From Rhizobium sp. Root1220 (GTDB lineage: Bacteria; Pseudomonadota; Alphaproteobacteria; Rhizobiales; Rhizobiaceae): DNA of 64,000 nt. The position numbers were made by a program, and so were the translations under genes. The notes under the pieces are model-generated. The model was not told the DNA's origin and made no database searches. It was given only the letters and a program-made list of their open reading frames with translations. The stretch is taken from the NCBI RefSeq assembly GCF_001426265.1, contig NZ_LMDG01000033.1, positions 1 through 64,000 of the forward strand, given 5' to 3'. Below, one piece after another: positions 16,533-24,800 of this stretch (position 1 is its first letter; every line of letters begins with the position of its first letter).

Positions 16533-16583
16533 AGGCCGTAGGCCCTCGCTGCCGTGACTGCTCGGAAAGACCAGAGCAACATC

Positions 16584-18110
16584 ATGACCCTTATCAATAT
16601 TCGCAACCTCGGCGTCACGCTGAGCGCCCCGCTCTTTTCAAAACTCGATATCGCGGTCAATGCCGGCGACCGCATCGGCCTGGTCGCTGCCAACGGTCGT
16701 GGCAAGTCCACGTTGCTGCGCTGTATTGCCGGCACGCTGGAAGCAACGCATGGTGACGTAACGCGCTCGCGCGGCCTGACCGTCGGCTACGTCGAACAGG
16801 ACATTCCGGCGACCTTGCTCGCTGCGCCATTCCAGCTGGCCGTGCTGCAGGCATTGCCCGCAGAACAGCAAATGAATGAAAGCTGGCGCGTCGACGTCGT
16901 ATTGGAATCGCTGGAGGTGCCGGACACCTTGCGCGAAAGGCCCGTCGGGCAACTCAGCGGCGGCTGGCAGCGCCTGGCGATGCTGGCTCGCACGTGGGTG
17001 ACGGAACCAGACGTGCTGCTGCTGGACGAGCCGACCAACCACCTCGATCTCGGCAAGATCGCGCGGCTCGAGGAATGGCTGAGCGCCCTGCCGCGCGACA
17101 TGCCTGTGATCATTTCCAGCCACGACCGTGCATTCCTGGACGCAACCACGAACCGCACGCTTTTCCTCCGCCCGGAACAATCACCGGTCTTCGCCCTGCC
17201 CTATACGCGAGCGCGTATCTCACTCGATGACGCGGATGCCTCCGACGAGCGGCGCTATCAGCGCGACATGAAGACGGCACAGCAGCTTCGCCAGCAGGCG
17301 GCCAAGCTCAACAACATCGGTATCAATTCCGGCAGTGACCTGCTGGTGGTGAAGACGAAGCAATTGAAGCAGCGGGCGGACAAGCTGGAGGACGCTGCAA
17401 AACCGGCGCATCTCGAGCGCTCGGCCGGCGCAATCCAGCTGACCAATCGCGGCACGCACGCCAAGGTGCTGGCGACGCTTGACGATGCGGCGGTTACGAC
17501 ACCCGACGGCACCCTGCTGTTCCGAACCGGAAAACAGTTCATCTGCCAGGGCGACCGTATCGTCCTGCTTGGTCCCAACGGGGCGGGCAAGACGCGGCTG
17601 GTGTCGATGCTACGCAAGGCGATCGAGAACCGCGAAACAGCAGGAGACGGTATCAAAGCCACGCCATCGCTGGTGCTCGGCTATGGCGACCAGGTACTCG
17701 CCGATCTCTCGGACAGCGAGACGCCGATGCGCATGATCATCCGGCGCTTCGACGTCGGCGATCAGCGTGCTCGCGCGCTTCTCGCTGGTGCCGGCATGAC
17801 GATCGACATGCAGGAAAAGCCGATCGGCCGTCTCTCAGGCGGACAGAAGGCGCGGCTTGGCATGCTCGCGTTGCGGCTGACCAATCCGAACTTCTACCTG
17901 CTCGATGAGCCCACCAACCATCTGGACATCGACGGCCAGGAAGCGCTCGAGGCCGAACTGATGGCGCATCAGGCAAGCTGCCTGCTGGTGTCGCACGACC
18001 GCCGGTTCATTCGCACCGTCGGCAACCGTTTCTGGTTGATCGAGAAACGGAGACTTGTGGAAGTGGAGAGCCCGGAGGACTTCTTCGCCTCGGCCGCACG
18101 GATGGACTGA
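16584..18110 (+). CDS. ABC-F family ATPase (ribosome protection type)
   Basis: 508 aa from ATG 16584; an in-frame start ten codons earlier lies in the leader and is less likely. There are two ABC domains without membrane parts: Walker A ANGRGKST and PNGAGKT, signatures LSGGW and LSGGQ, Walker B VLLLDEPTNHLD and FYLLDEPTNHLD. The linker between them is the charged helical type (RRYQRDMKTAQQLRQQ). ABC-F proteins bind the ribosome E site and either help translation or remove antibiotics. The substrate drug cannot be read from the sequence. Confidence 0.9.
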   Translation: MTLINIRNLGVTLSAPLFSKLDIAVNAGDRIGLVAANGRGKSTLLRCIAGTLEATHGDVTRSRGLTVGYVEQDIPATLLAAPFQLAVLQALPAEQQMNESWRVDVVLESLEVPDTLRERPVGQLSGGWQRLAMLARTWVTEPDVLLLDEPTNHLDLGKIARLEEWLSALPRDMPVIISSHDRAFLDATTNRTLFLRPEQSPVFALPYTRARISLDDADASDERRYQRDMKTAQQLRQQAAKLNNIGINSGSDLLVVKTKQLKQRADKLEDAAKPAHLERSAGAIQLTNRGTHAKVLATLDDAAVTTPDGTLLFRTGKQFICQGDRIVLLGPNGAGKTRLVSMLRKAIENRETAGDGIKATPSLVLGYGDQVLADLSDSETPMRMIIRRFDVGDQRARALLAGAGMTIDMQEKPIGRLSGGQKARLGMLALRLTNPNFYLLDEPTNHLDIDGQEALEAELMAHQASCLLVSHDRRFIRTVGNRFWLIEKRRLVEVESPEDFFASAARMD

Positions 18111-18120
18111 GGAATACATC

Positions 18121-18141
18121 TGCGGCGCCGTTGGCGCCGCA
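18121..18141. terminator. Hairpin between convergent genes
   Basis: A perfect 9-bp stem TGCGGCGCC / GGCGCCGCA with a GTT loop lies 11 bases after the ABC-F stop and 6 bases before the stop of the opposing lipoprotein gene. No T-run follows, so efficiency is uncertain. Its position suggests it ends both transcripts. Confidence 0.55.
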
Positions 18142-18146
18142 GCCTG

Positions 18147-19307
18147 TCAGAACGAAGCGGGGGCAGCGCCCATCAGATTGAGCTTGCCGCCGCTGAGGGT
18201 GTAGAGGCTCAGCTTGCGGTCCACATTGCCCGCCGGTGTCAGCCTGAAGAGGCCGGTCACCCCACGGAATCCGACCTTGCTGGTCAGGCCCTCGGCGTTC
18301 AGCCCTTCAGGCCCCTTTGTCCTTATGATGCCGGAGGCGATTGCCACGGTGTCATAGGCGTAGGCGGCATCGGTGGAAAGCTGGCGCTTGTAATGGAGCT
18401 TGTAGCGCTCGCCAATCAGCGTTGCGGCCTCGGGTTCGACCATTGCAATCAGCGTGCCCGAGACGGACGAGTTGGTATGGGCCTGCGGCGGCCAGGCGCT
18501 GGTGCCCACGAAAGTCAGATTCGACTGGCCGCTCGCCTTGATCGCGCCGATCACGGTCGTGGCTATCACGGTCTTTCCAAGGACGAGGACGGTATCTGCG
18601 CCCTGCAGCATGGCCCTGCTCCGCTGAACGGCATCGGCGGCCGATGCGTCGGTCAAGTCGTACCGGGCAAGACCGATAAAGGTGCCGCCTCCGGTGCGAA
18701 TGGCATCGGACAATCGCGTTTCACCGGCGGCGGGAAAGTCGCTCTGCGCAAAGGCGACTACCTTCTTGTGACCGCTGGCGGCGGCAGCGCGCGCTCCTTC
18801 GATCACACTATCGATCTCATCGGAAACCAGATTATAGACGTTGCCAGCACTCGCCGGGACCGACAGACCGAGATTGAGCAAGGCCGGGCGCTGATCGGAC
18901 GGCATGGCGGCAATCGCAGACGTAACGGCGGGTTCGGCGTAACTGACGAGCAGCGCCGAGCCTCGCGCCTTGGCGGCGGCAACGGCGACCGCCGCGCTGG
19001 CTGGGCCGCCGCTCACATCGACAACTTTGACAAAAACCTGGTTGGCTCCGAGTTCCGCGACGCTGAGCGCGGCACCATCACGCACATCTCGGGCAGTTCC
19101 CTCGTAGACGCCGCTTGCGGCCTTTGGCAGCAGAAGCGTGATTTCAGCCCCGGTTTCCCCGAAGGACTCCTCCACCGCTGTCGATGGCGGCTTGATATCG
19201 TTCGTCTTCACGTTCCTGGCGATCCCATCGACATCCGACTGGCATCCGACGACAGTACTGCAAAGAGCAACGACCAATGGCGCCAGGACGAACCTGATCG
19301 GTTTCAT
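18147..19307 (-). CDS. Lipoprotein with periplasmic-binding fold (LppC-like/PBP activator-like)
   Basis: 386 aa from ATG 19307, which gives a clean lipoprotein signal: MKPIRFVLAPLVVALCSTVVGC with the lipobox Cys at residue 22. The long frame upstream to 19490 is not coding. The mature part is a type I periplasmic-binding fold (ITLLLPKAASGVYEGTARDVRDGAALSV; ALLVSYAEPAV; GSALLVS; TLVLGKTV). This family includes penicillin-binding protein activators (LpoA-like) and branched-chain amino acid binders. The lack of an adjacent transporter favours an outer-membrane or cell-wall role. It may be unrelated to the LapG-type gene that diverges from it. Confidence 0.8.
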   Translation of the reverse strand: MKPIRFVLAPLVVALCSTVVGCQSDVDGIARNVKTNDIKPPSTAVEESFGETGAEITLLLPKAASGVYEGTARDVRDGAALSVAELGANQVFVKVVDVSGGPASAAVAVAAAKARGSALLVSYAEPAVTSAIAAMPSDQRPALLNLGLSVPASAGNVYNLVSDEIDSVIEGARAAAASGHKKVVAFAQSDFPAAGETRLSDAIRTGGGTFIGLARYDLTDASAADAVQRSRAMLQGADTVLVLGKTVIATTVIGAIKASGQSNLTFVGTSAWPPQAHTNSSVSGTLIAMVEPEAATLIGERYKLHYKRQLSTDAAYAYDTVAIASGIIRTKGPEGLNAEGLTSKVGFRGVTGLFRLTPAGNVDRKLSLYTLSGGKLNLMGAAPASF

Positions 19308-19623
19308 CGGAAAGGCGCTGTTGGAGAACGGTGTCTGCCACGCCCGACGTAAACTATTCGGGCTGCGCGCCTGCTCGATCCGATGCACTGTCACTCGTCC
19401 CTCTATCGGTGTGATCGCGGCCTGAACCGGCCATTTTCCCGCGATTTCATATCTGCATAAGCCCCACGCGAAATCAAACCCCTCCGCCAAACATGGTTGA
19501 TGGAGAAAATAAAACTTTACGCTTCTTTGAACGGATAATTTCGCCAGACCTTATCCATGCTTAAATACCTGATATTTATAGCTTATCCTTACATTTCTCT
19601 CGACCAGGGAGAAATCAGATCTC
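19308..19623. other. Divergent promoter region, lipoprotein and LapG-type gene
   Basis: 316 bases without a supported gene. The half near 19,500 is AT-rich and should hold promoters for both directions. A GGGAG ribosome site precedes the LapG-type ATG. I see no distinct operator palindrome. Confidence 0.5.
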
Positions 19624-20604
19624 ATGAAGCGCAGCATAAAAATAAAGAAAATTGCGGCTCTTACTTTGTTTCCCTTGATCTCTATTTTCGGGTGCGGAAA
19701 CACCGAAGCGTCCGCATTATCCACAGCCCAGCTCGTTGGCGGCATTTACTCCACGACATTCGCCGCAGACAGCGCCCGCGTTCTCGTTCAGGGCGGCGGC
19801 ATCTCGCGTTTTGTTGACCTGGTGAGCCATGCCGCGCGTGATATCGTGCAAGCGGCGGGCTCGTTGGATCACGCCGCCCTTTCCACAAAGCAGCAGCTCG
19901 AACCAGCTGGCTGGGTGCGCGAAAGCACGGGCTCGATCATACCTGCGCCACGCCCTGCGACCGCTCGGTCGCCCGGCAAAGCCGCATTCGGGACGGTCGC
20001 CATCCCCTTCAAGCGCCTTGCCGCCCTGAAGAAGATCGCCCCTTCCCTCGCAGAGATGGCCGATGGAACGGCGATCGCCTGCGGCGTGGGCAAGTGCTCC
20101 GAAGCCGCGACCGCAATCAATGCCTCGTTCCATAAGACGGCGCAGGCTTCGATCCGCGACAAGCTGAACGCCGTGAATGTCACCGTCAATCATGCGATCC
20201 GCTATCGCCGGGACATCGATACCTACCAAGTGGCCGACTACTGGGCAACGCCGGCCGAGACACTTCTGCGCCAACAGGGCGATTGCGAAGACTTCGCGAT
20301 CCTGAAGATGGCGACGCTGCACGCCGAAGGCGTTGCCATGAAGGACATGGCGATCGTCATCCTCTTCGACCAGAAGCGGCATTTCTATCACGCGGTGCTC
20401 TCCGTCCAGGTGGACGACCGGCGTTTCATTCTCGACAACATGCGCGACCAGGTGCTGACCGATACCGCGCTCCCCGACTACCTGCCGCTCTATTCCATCG
20501 CTGATGGCAAGGGATACCTTCACGGCATACGCGTCGGCGGCAGCCAGTTGGCAGCTGCCGTGCCGATCGAAAAGGTGGCGCCCGGCGAAGGCATGGCCTT
20601 CTGA
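19624..20604 (+). CDS. lapG: LapG-type transglutaminase-like cysteine protease (BTLCP)
   Basis: 326 aa. The catalytic triad is Cys221 (QQGDCEDFA), His256 (FYHAVLSV) and Asp271 (FILDNM), the signature of PF06035. The N-terminus has a signal peptide (LISIFGCG...ASA; possibly a lipobox), so it acts in the periplasm. In Pseudomonas, LapG cuts the retention module of the adhesin LapA and frees it from the cell when c-di-GMP is low. The adhesin in this locus carries a candidate VAAG site. The N-terminal extension of about 90 residues before the protease domain is longer than in classical LapG. A LapD-like c-di-GMP receptor that would control it is not obvious here. Confidence 0.85.
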   Translation: MKRSIKIKKIAALTLFPLISIFGCGNTEASALSTAQLVGGIYSTTFAADSARVLVQGGGISRFVDLVSHAARDIVQAAGSLDHAALSTKQQLEPAGWVRESTGSIIPAPRPATARSPGKAAFGTVAIPFKRLAALKKIAPSLAEMADGTAIACGVGKCSEAATAINASFHKTAQASIRDKLNAVNVTVNHAIRYRRDIDTYQVADYWATPAETLLRQQGDCEDFAILKMATLHAEGVAMKDMAIVILFDQKRHFYHAVLSVQVDDRRFILDNMRDQVLTDTALPDYLPLYSIADGKGYLHGIRVGGSQLAAAVPIEKVAPGEGMAF

Positions 20605-20629
20605 GGCTCTCGCTGCAGCAACGAAAGAC

Positions 20630-20657
20630 GGCGGCGCTAAGCCGCCTTTTTCTTTTT
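20630..20657 (+). terminator. Rho-independent terminator of the LapG-type gene
   Basis: Stem GGCGGC / GCCGCC with loop GCTAA, then TTTTTCTTTTT. It is 25 bases after the stop, ahead of the convergent operon end at 20671. Confidence 0.85.
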
Positions 20658-20670
20658 GCGGCTGCGTCAC

Positions 20671-21330
20671 TTAGAACCGGGAAATATAGCCGATCAGCAT
20701 CGGCTTTTCGTGCGTCGGCGCGAGGGCAAGATTGATCTGCCCCTTCATGGTTTGCGAGCCGATCGTGACGCTGAAGCCTGTGTTCAGCGTCTTGCCCTTG
20801 TTCATGCTCAGGGTCGCAATCGCATCCTCGATGTGTGTATCGATCGAGAAGCGCAATCCCCGCGTCAACTGTGCCGCGTCTCCATAAGGCAGGCGCTGGC
20901 GCAGCATTGCGAGGAAGGGATCGTTGAAGAGCTGGACCTTCTTGTCCTGCGTCAGCAGGATGGTCGGCGACGGTGAAGCCTGAATGATGGCGTTGAGATT
21001 GGCCATCGACGAAATGTCCTCGACCGTGTCGAGCCTGCGCAATGCCCATTTCAGGCTGAGCACGCGCAGCAGGGAGGCTAGGTTTCCCGATTCCGGCATT
21101 TGCGACGCGGTGTAGTGGACGAGGTCGGCCGTGGTCATCTTGCCCAGCGTCGACATGCGGTTGAGGCCATCCCAGTAGATGCGTTCCAGGCGAATGCCAC
21201 GCCGTTCGCCACCGCGCCCGACGACGGCCCGGAAACGCGGTTCGATCTCTTCGGCATCGATCGACGGCAAGGGCTCGTCGATCGGCTCGAGGTCGGACAT
21301 CGCGTTGCCGCCGGGCTTGGCTGTCAACAT
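20671..21330 (-). CDS. Ribbon-helix-helix protein with PAS-like C-terminal domain
   Basis: 219 aa. Residues about 40-70 (GIRLERIYWDGLNRMSTLGKMTTADLVHYTA) match the RHH_4-type ribbon-helix-helix. The C-terminal half (ANLNAIIQASPSPTILLTQDKKVQLFNDPFLAML) reads like a PAS domain. The ATG at 21330 follows the TAG of the HlyD gene by one base, behind a GGAG site, so it is the last gene of the type I secretion operon. An RHH fold usually binds DNA, so it may link export or signal sensing to adhesin expression. The function is inferred. Confidence 0.75.
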   Translation of the reverse strand: MLTAKPGGNAMSDLEPIDEPLPSIDAEEIEPRFRAVVGRGGERRGIRLERIYWDGLNRMSTLGKMTTADLVHYTASQMPESGNLASLLRVLSLKWALRRLDTVEDISSMANLNAIIQASPSPTILLTQDKKVQLFNDPFLAMLRQRLPYGDAAQLTRGLRFSIDTHIEDAIATLSMNKGKTLNTGFSVTIGSQTMKGQINLALAPTHEKPMLIGYISRF

Positions 21331-21331
21331 C

Positions 21332-22624
21332 CTATCGCTCCGTCAGCGCTTCGGAGCGCGCCTTGTTGATCGGCTTCATGAGGTAACTCAGAACGGTCTT
21401 GCTGCCGGTCATGATTTCGACCGAGGCGACCATGCCCGGGATGATCGGATAGGCCTTGCCGTTCCGCTCGAGTTCGGAGCGATCCGTCTTTACCTGCACG
21501 AGGTAGTAGGTCTCGCCCTTTTCCTTTTCGACCAGACTGTCGGCGGAGATGTTTTCGACAATACCTTCGAGGCCGCCGAAAATGGAAAAGTCATAAGCCG
21601 TGACCTTGACGATCGCCGTTTGGCCGCGGCGGACGAAGGCAACGTCGCGCGGCGAGATCTTGGCCTCGATCAACAGCGTGTCGGCCGTTGGGACGATGCC
21701 GGCGATGACGCGGCCCGGATCGACGTAGGCGCCGATCGTATTGACCTCCAGCGTATTGACGATGCCATCGACCGGCGAACGGATATCGGTGCGCTTGACG
21801 CGGTCCGATGCACCGCGAATGGTCTCGTCGACAACGGAGAGCTCGGCAAGCGCCTGAGCCTTGTCGGTCAACGCCTGCTGGCGCAATTCGAGGGTGAGGT
21901 CGCCCAGTTGAAGCTTGGCTTCCTGGACGGCCGCCACAAGGCGATCGAGGCTTTCCTGATAGACCTTGAGCTGCCCTTTTTGGTCCGTGAGATCACGCTC
22001 GACCTTGAGTATTTCCGTCTGGGCGACAAGCTTCTTCTGCGCCAGCGGAAAGACCAGGTCGTACTGGCGTTGCGCGCCATCGATGTTCTGCTGCAGGCGA
22101 TCGATATTGGCGCGGGCTTCGCTGAGTTCATTCTCGCGCTGCTTGACACGCTCCTGCAACACGCCGCGCTTGTTCTGGTAGCTGGCGCGGTCGGCGGCGA
22201 AAAGCTGCGCCTCGTTGTTGCAGACTTCCTTGGCAACGGCCAAAATCTGCTCCGGGCAGACGAACGGCGTGTCGTACTGCCCGTCCTCCTCCAGCTTGAG
22301 CCGCGCCACCTTGGCTCCGAGCGCCCGTGCCTTGGCAACAGATTCACCAAGTGACGACGTCGTGGTGGTGTTGTCGAGCTGCACGAGCAGCTGCCCCTTG
22401 CGAACGACCTGACCGAGAACGACCGAGATCTGCTGGACCACACCGGGCTCCGAAGACTGGATGATTTGGGTCTTCGAAACAGGGATGACCTTGCCCTCGC
22501 CGCGGGCGATTTCGTTGACATTGGCAATCGCCGCCCAGGCCAGGAAGCTGGCGATCACCAGCGCAACCAGCGCCAGGATGCCGCGGGCGAGAAGCGGCGG
22601 ATTGTCGTGCCGATTGCTCGTCAT
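21332..22624 (-). CDS. HlyD-family periplasmic adaptor of a type I secretion system (LapC-like)
   Basis: 430 aa with one N-terminal membrane segment (LVALVIASFLAWAAIANV), a barrel-sandwich lipoyl domain (IIQSSEPGVVQQISVVLGQVVRKGQLLVQLD), a long coiled coil (about residues 150-280) and a C-terminal beta domain (IRSPVDGIVNTLEVNTIG). It bridges the inner-membrane exporter and TolC. It overlaps the ATPase stop by 4 bases (ATGA), so it is translated with it. The cargo is most likely the giant adhesin further on. Confidence 0.92.
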   Translation of the reverse strand: MTSNRHDNPPLLARGILALVALVIASFLAWAAIANVNEIARGEGKVIPVSKTQIIQSSEPGVVQQISVVLGQVVRKGQLLVQLDNTTTTSSLGESVAKARALGAKVARLKLEEDGQYDTPFVCPEQILAVAKEVCNNEAQLFAADRASYQNKRGVLQERVKQRENELSEARANIDRLQQNIDGAQRQYDLVFPLAQKKLVAQTEILKVERDLTDQKGQLKVYQESLDRLVAAVQEAKLQLGDLTLELRQQALTDKAQALAELSVVDETIRGASDRVKRTDIRSPVDGIVNTLEVNTIGAYVDPGRVIAGIVPTADTLLIEAKISPRDVAFVRRGQTAIVKVTAYDFSIFGGLEGIVENISADSLVEKEKGETYYLVQVKTDRSELERNGKAYPIIPGMVASVEIMTGSKTVLSYLMKPINKARSEALTER

Positions 22625-24780
22625 TGCTGCCCTGTCTGCTTGCGCTGCATCGCCTCGATGACGGCATTTTTCGGCCCGTCGGCGATAATCCGACCCTTGT
22701 CAATGACGATCAAGCGGTCCACCAGTTCGAGCATGCTGAACCGATGCGTGGCGATCAGCAGCGTCGTGTTCCGATCGAAGGCCTTCGACAGGCGGGAAAT
22801 CAGATGCCGTTCGGTCGCCAGGTCCATCGCGCCCGACGGCTCGTCGAGGAAAACGACCTTGGGCTTGGTGAGCAACAGGCGGGCAATCGTCAGCGCCTGC
22901 TTCTGGCCGCTAGACAGATTGTTGCCTCTTTCACCCACCGGCATGTCGAAACCGCGCGGATGGTTGCCGACGAACTCGTCGACGCCCGTCATGCGCGCTA
23001 CCTCGAGCAACTCTTCGTCCGTTGCATCGGCGCGGCCGATCAGCAGGTTTTCCTTGACCGTCCCCGAAAACAGATCCGACGACTGTCCGGCAACAGCGAC
23101 CGCGGAGCGCACTTCCGCCATATGATACTGGCGGATATCGACCCCATCGATCAGAACGCGGCCCTCCGAAGGGGCAAACAACCCATCAAGCAGGCGACCG
23201 ATCGTCGTCTTGCCCGAGCCGATACGGCCGATGATGCCGATGCGTTCGCCCGGCGAAACGGTGAAGGACAACTTGTTGATGACCGGATAGTCAGAGCCCG
23301 GATACTGGAACGACACGTCCTGGAAGCTAAACGCGCCACGCAGGATCTGCCGGTTGACGAAACCTACCGTCGATGGCCGATCGTCCGGCTGCTCCATGAT
23401 CTTGTCGAGGATACGCAGCGACATCGTCGCCTGGCGGAAACGGGCGAGCGTCATGGCGATCTGCCCCAGCGGCGCGCCGGCGCGGCTCGCCAGCATGACA
23501 GTCGCCACGATCGCGCCCATTGCGATGCGTCCCTCGGAAAACTCGTAGGTGCCGGCGATGACGATCAACACACTGACCATCTGCTGCACGAACATCGTCA
23601 TGTTGATGGCGTTCGTGGAGATGTGCTTGATGTCTTCGCTGGTGCGGCTCGAATACTTGGTGAGTTCCTGCCAGCGACGCAGCATCGTGGCTTCCGCCCG
23701 AAGGCTCTTCAGCGTTTCGATCGTCGAGATCGTTTCGACCAGCAGCGATTGCCGGCGCGAGGCCTCGTTTGCCGCCGTCGCCATGCGCTTGCCGATTGCC
23801 GCCTGCGCATAAAGGCCAATGACCACGGACAGAAGAAAGGCCACCGCAGGAATTGCGACCAGCCAGCCAGCGATCAGATAGATCACCGCCAGGAAGACGA
23901 AGACGAAAAGACTGTCGATCAGGACGCCAATGGTGTTCGACGTAAAGAACTCGCGGACGAACTCATACTGGGTGACACGGTTGGCATATTCTCCGGTCGA
24001 CATCGGTCGCGACGCAAGCGTCGAATTCAGCACCTTGTCGAAAATCAGCTGCGACAGACGCAGATCGGCCTTGCGGCCGGCATAGTCGATCAGGGAAGAC
24101 CGGGCCGTCTTCAGCAGGAAGTCGAAGATGTAGGCGAGCGTTATGCCGGCGGCCAGCACCCAGAGTGTCGGGATCGCCTTGTTGGGCAATACCCTGTCGT
24201 AAACGTTCATGGTGAAGAGCGGCGAGCCAAGCGCGATCAGATTGATGAAAAGCGCTGCGACCATCACACGCACATAGGTGCGCCAGTATGGCGCCAGCGT
24301 ATTGGCCAGCCAATGGCGCTTCTCGATCTCGACGGCATTGCCGACCAGCGCCTCTTCGGAGGCATTCTGATAATAGAGCGTGAAGGCAAAGGCGGTCTGC
24401 GGCCTCAGCGCCGCGAACTCCTTCGGCGTCAGGCGAAAGGGATTTCCCGCAATCGGCACGATGTCGGTCACATAGGAACCGTCCTCGGCGACTTCCAGTA
24501 GTGGAAGAACGCCACCATCGGCAAAAGCGACGATCGCCGGGCAATCGAAATTGCGCAACCGGCAATCGCGCTCCTGATGCTGGATGACCTGCAGACCGAT
24601 GCGCTCGGCGAGCCGTTCCACATCGTCAAGTTCAAGCGACTCGGTCACTTCGTCCGGAAGACCGGAGAAGAGAACCGTGTCGGAGCTTGGTCGACCATAG
24701 AACGCAGCCACAGACTTGAAAGCGGCTCTGAATGTTTGCAGCGGTGTGCCGCTGTCAGTCTCTAGTGCAACGTTCAGCAT
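22621..24780 (-). CDS. Type I secretion ABC exporter with degenerate C39-like domain (LapB-like)
   Basis: 719 aa. The first 130 residues are a C39-like domain (DCPAIVAFADGGVLPLLEV) without the catalytic Cys, as in exporters of RTX and LapA-type proteins. Six membrane helices follow (about 165-430), then an ABC domain: Walker A GRIGSGKTT, signature LSSGQKQ, Walker B VVFLDEPSGAMD, His AThR. It transports an unfolded protein out in one step. It is the second gene of an operon with TolC upstream (20-base gap) and HlyD downstream. Confidence 0.93.
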   Translation of the reverse strand: MLNVALETDSGTPLQTFRAAFKSVAAFYGRPSSDTVLFSGLPDEVTESLELDDVERLAERIGLQVIQHQERDCRLRNFDCPAIVAFADGGVLPLLEVAEDGSYVTDIVPIAGNPFRLTPKEFAALRPQTAFAFTLYYQNASEEALVGNAVEIEKRHWLANTLAPYWRTYVRVMVAALFINLIALGSPLFTMNVYDRVLPNKAIPTLWVLAAGITLAYIFDFLLKTARSSLIDYAGRKADLRLSQLIFDKVLNSTLASRPMSTGEYANRVTQYEFVREFFTSNTIGVLIDSLFVFVFLAVIYLIAGWLVAIPAVAFLLSVVIGLYAQAAIGKRMATAANEASRRQSLLVETISTIETLKSLRAEATMLRRWQELTKYSSRTSEDIKHISTNAINMTMFVQQMVSVLIVIAGTYEFSEGRIAMGAIVATVMLASRAGAPLGQIAMTLARFRQATMSLRILDKIMEQPDDRPSTVGFVNRQILRGAFSFQDVSFQYPGSDYPVINKLSFTVSPGERIGIIGRIGSGKTTIGRLLDGLFAPSEGRVLIDGVDIRQYHMAEVRSAVAVAGQSSDLFSGTVKENLLIGRADATDEELLEVARMTGVDEFVGNHPRGFDMPVGERGNNLSSGQKQALTIARLLLTKPKVVFLDEPSGAMDLATERHLISRLSKAFDRNTTLLIATHRFSMLELVDRLIVIDKGRIIADGPKNAVIEAMQRKQTGQQ

Positions 24781-24800
24781 CGTTCGATGGCCATTCTCGA

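Larger units (their letters stand above)
16241..16583. other. Integrase/ABC-F intergenic region with element end
   Basis: This region must hold the right end of the element, the integrase promoter and the ABC-F leader. I see the 10-bp repeat, a set of overlapping hairpins (16379-16458) and a leader ORF (16464-16532). I find no copy of the tRNA-Leu end seen at 728-781 and no other tRNA, so the attachment core of this integrase stays unidentified. Confidence 0.5.

Noticed and set aside
16241..16583. Attachment core shared with 728-781
   Set aside because: I looked for the tRNA-Leu end or any other direct repeat of the left junction here and found none longer than a few bases (only GGTATACG).
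16265..16756. Long plus-strand frame through the ABC-F leader
   Set aside because: It runs out of frame into the ABC-F gene and has no coding character; only the 22-codon ORF is kept as a candidate.
22624..24501. A 625-codon plus-strand frame opposite the exporter ATPase gene
   Set aside because: Arg/His/Gln-rich composition and complete overlap with an ABC exporter that has all motifs.
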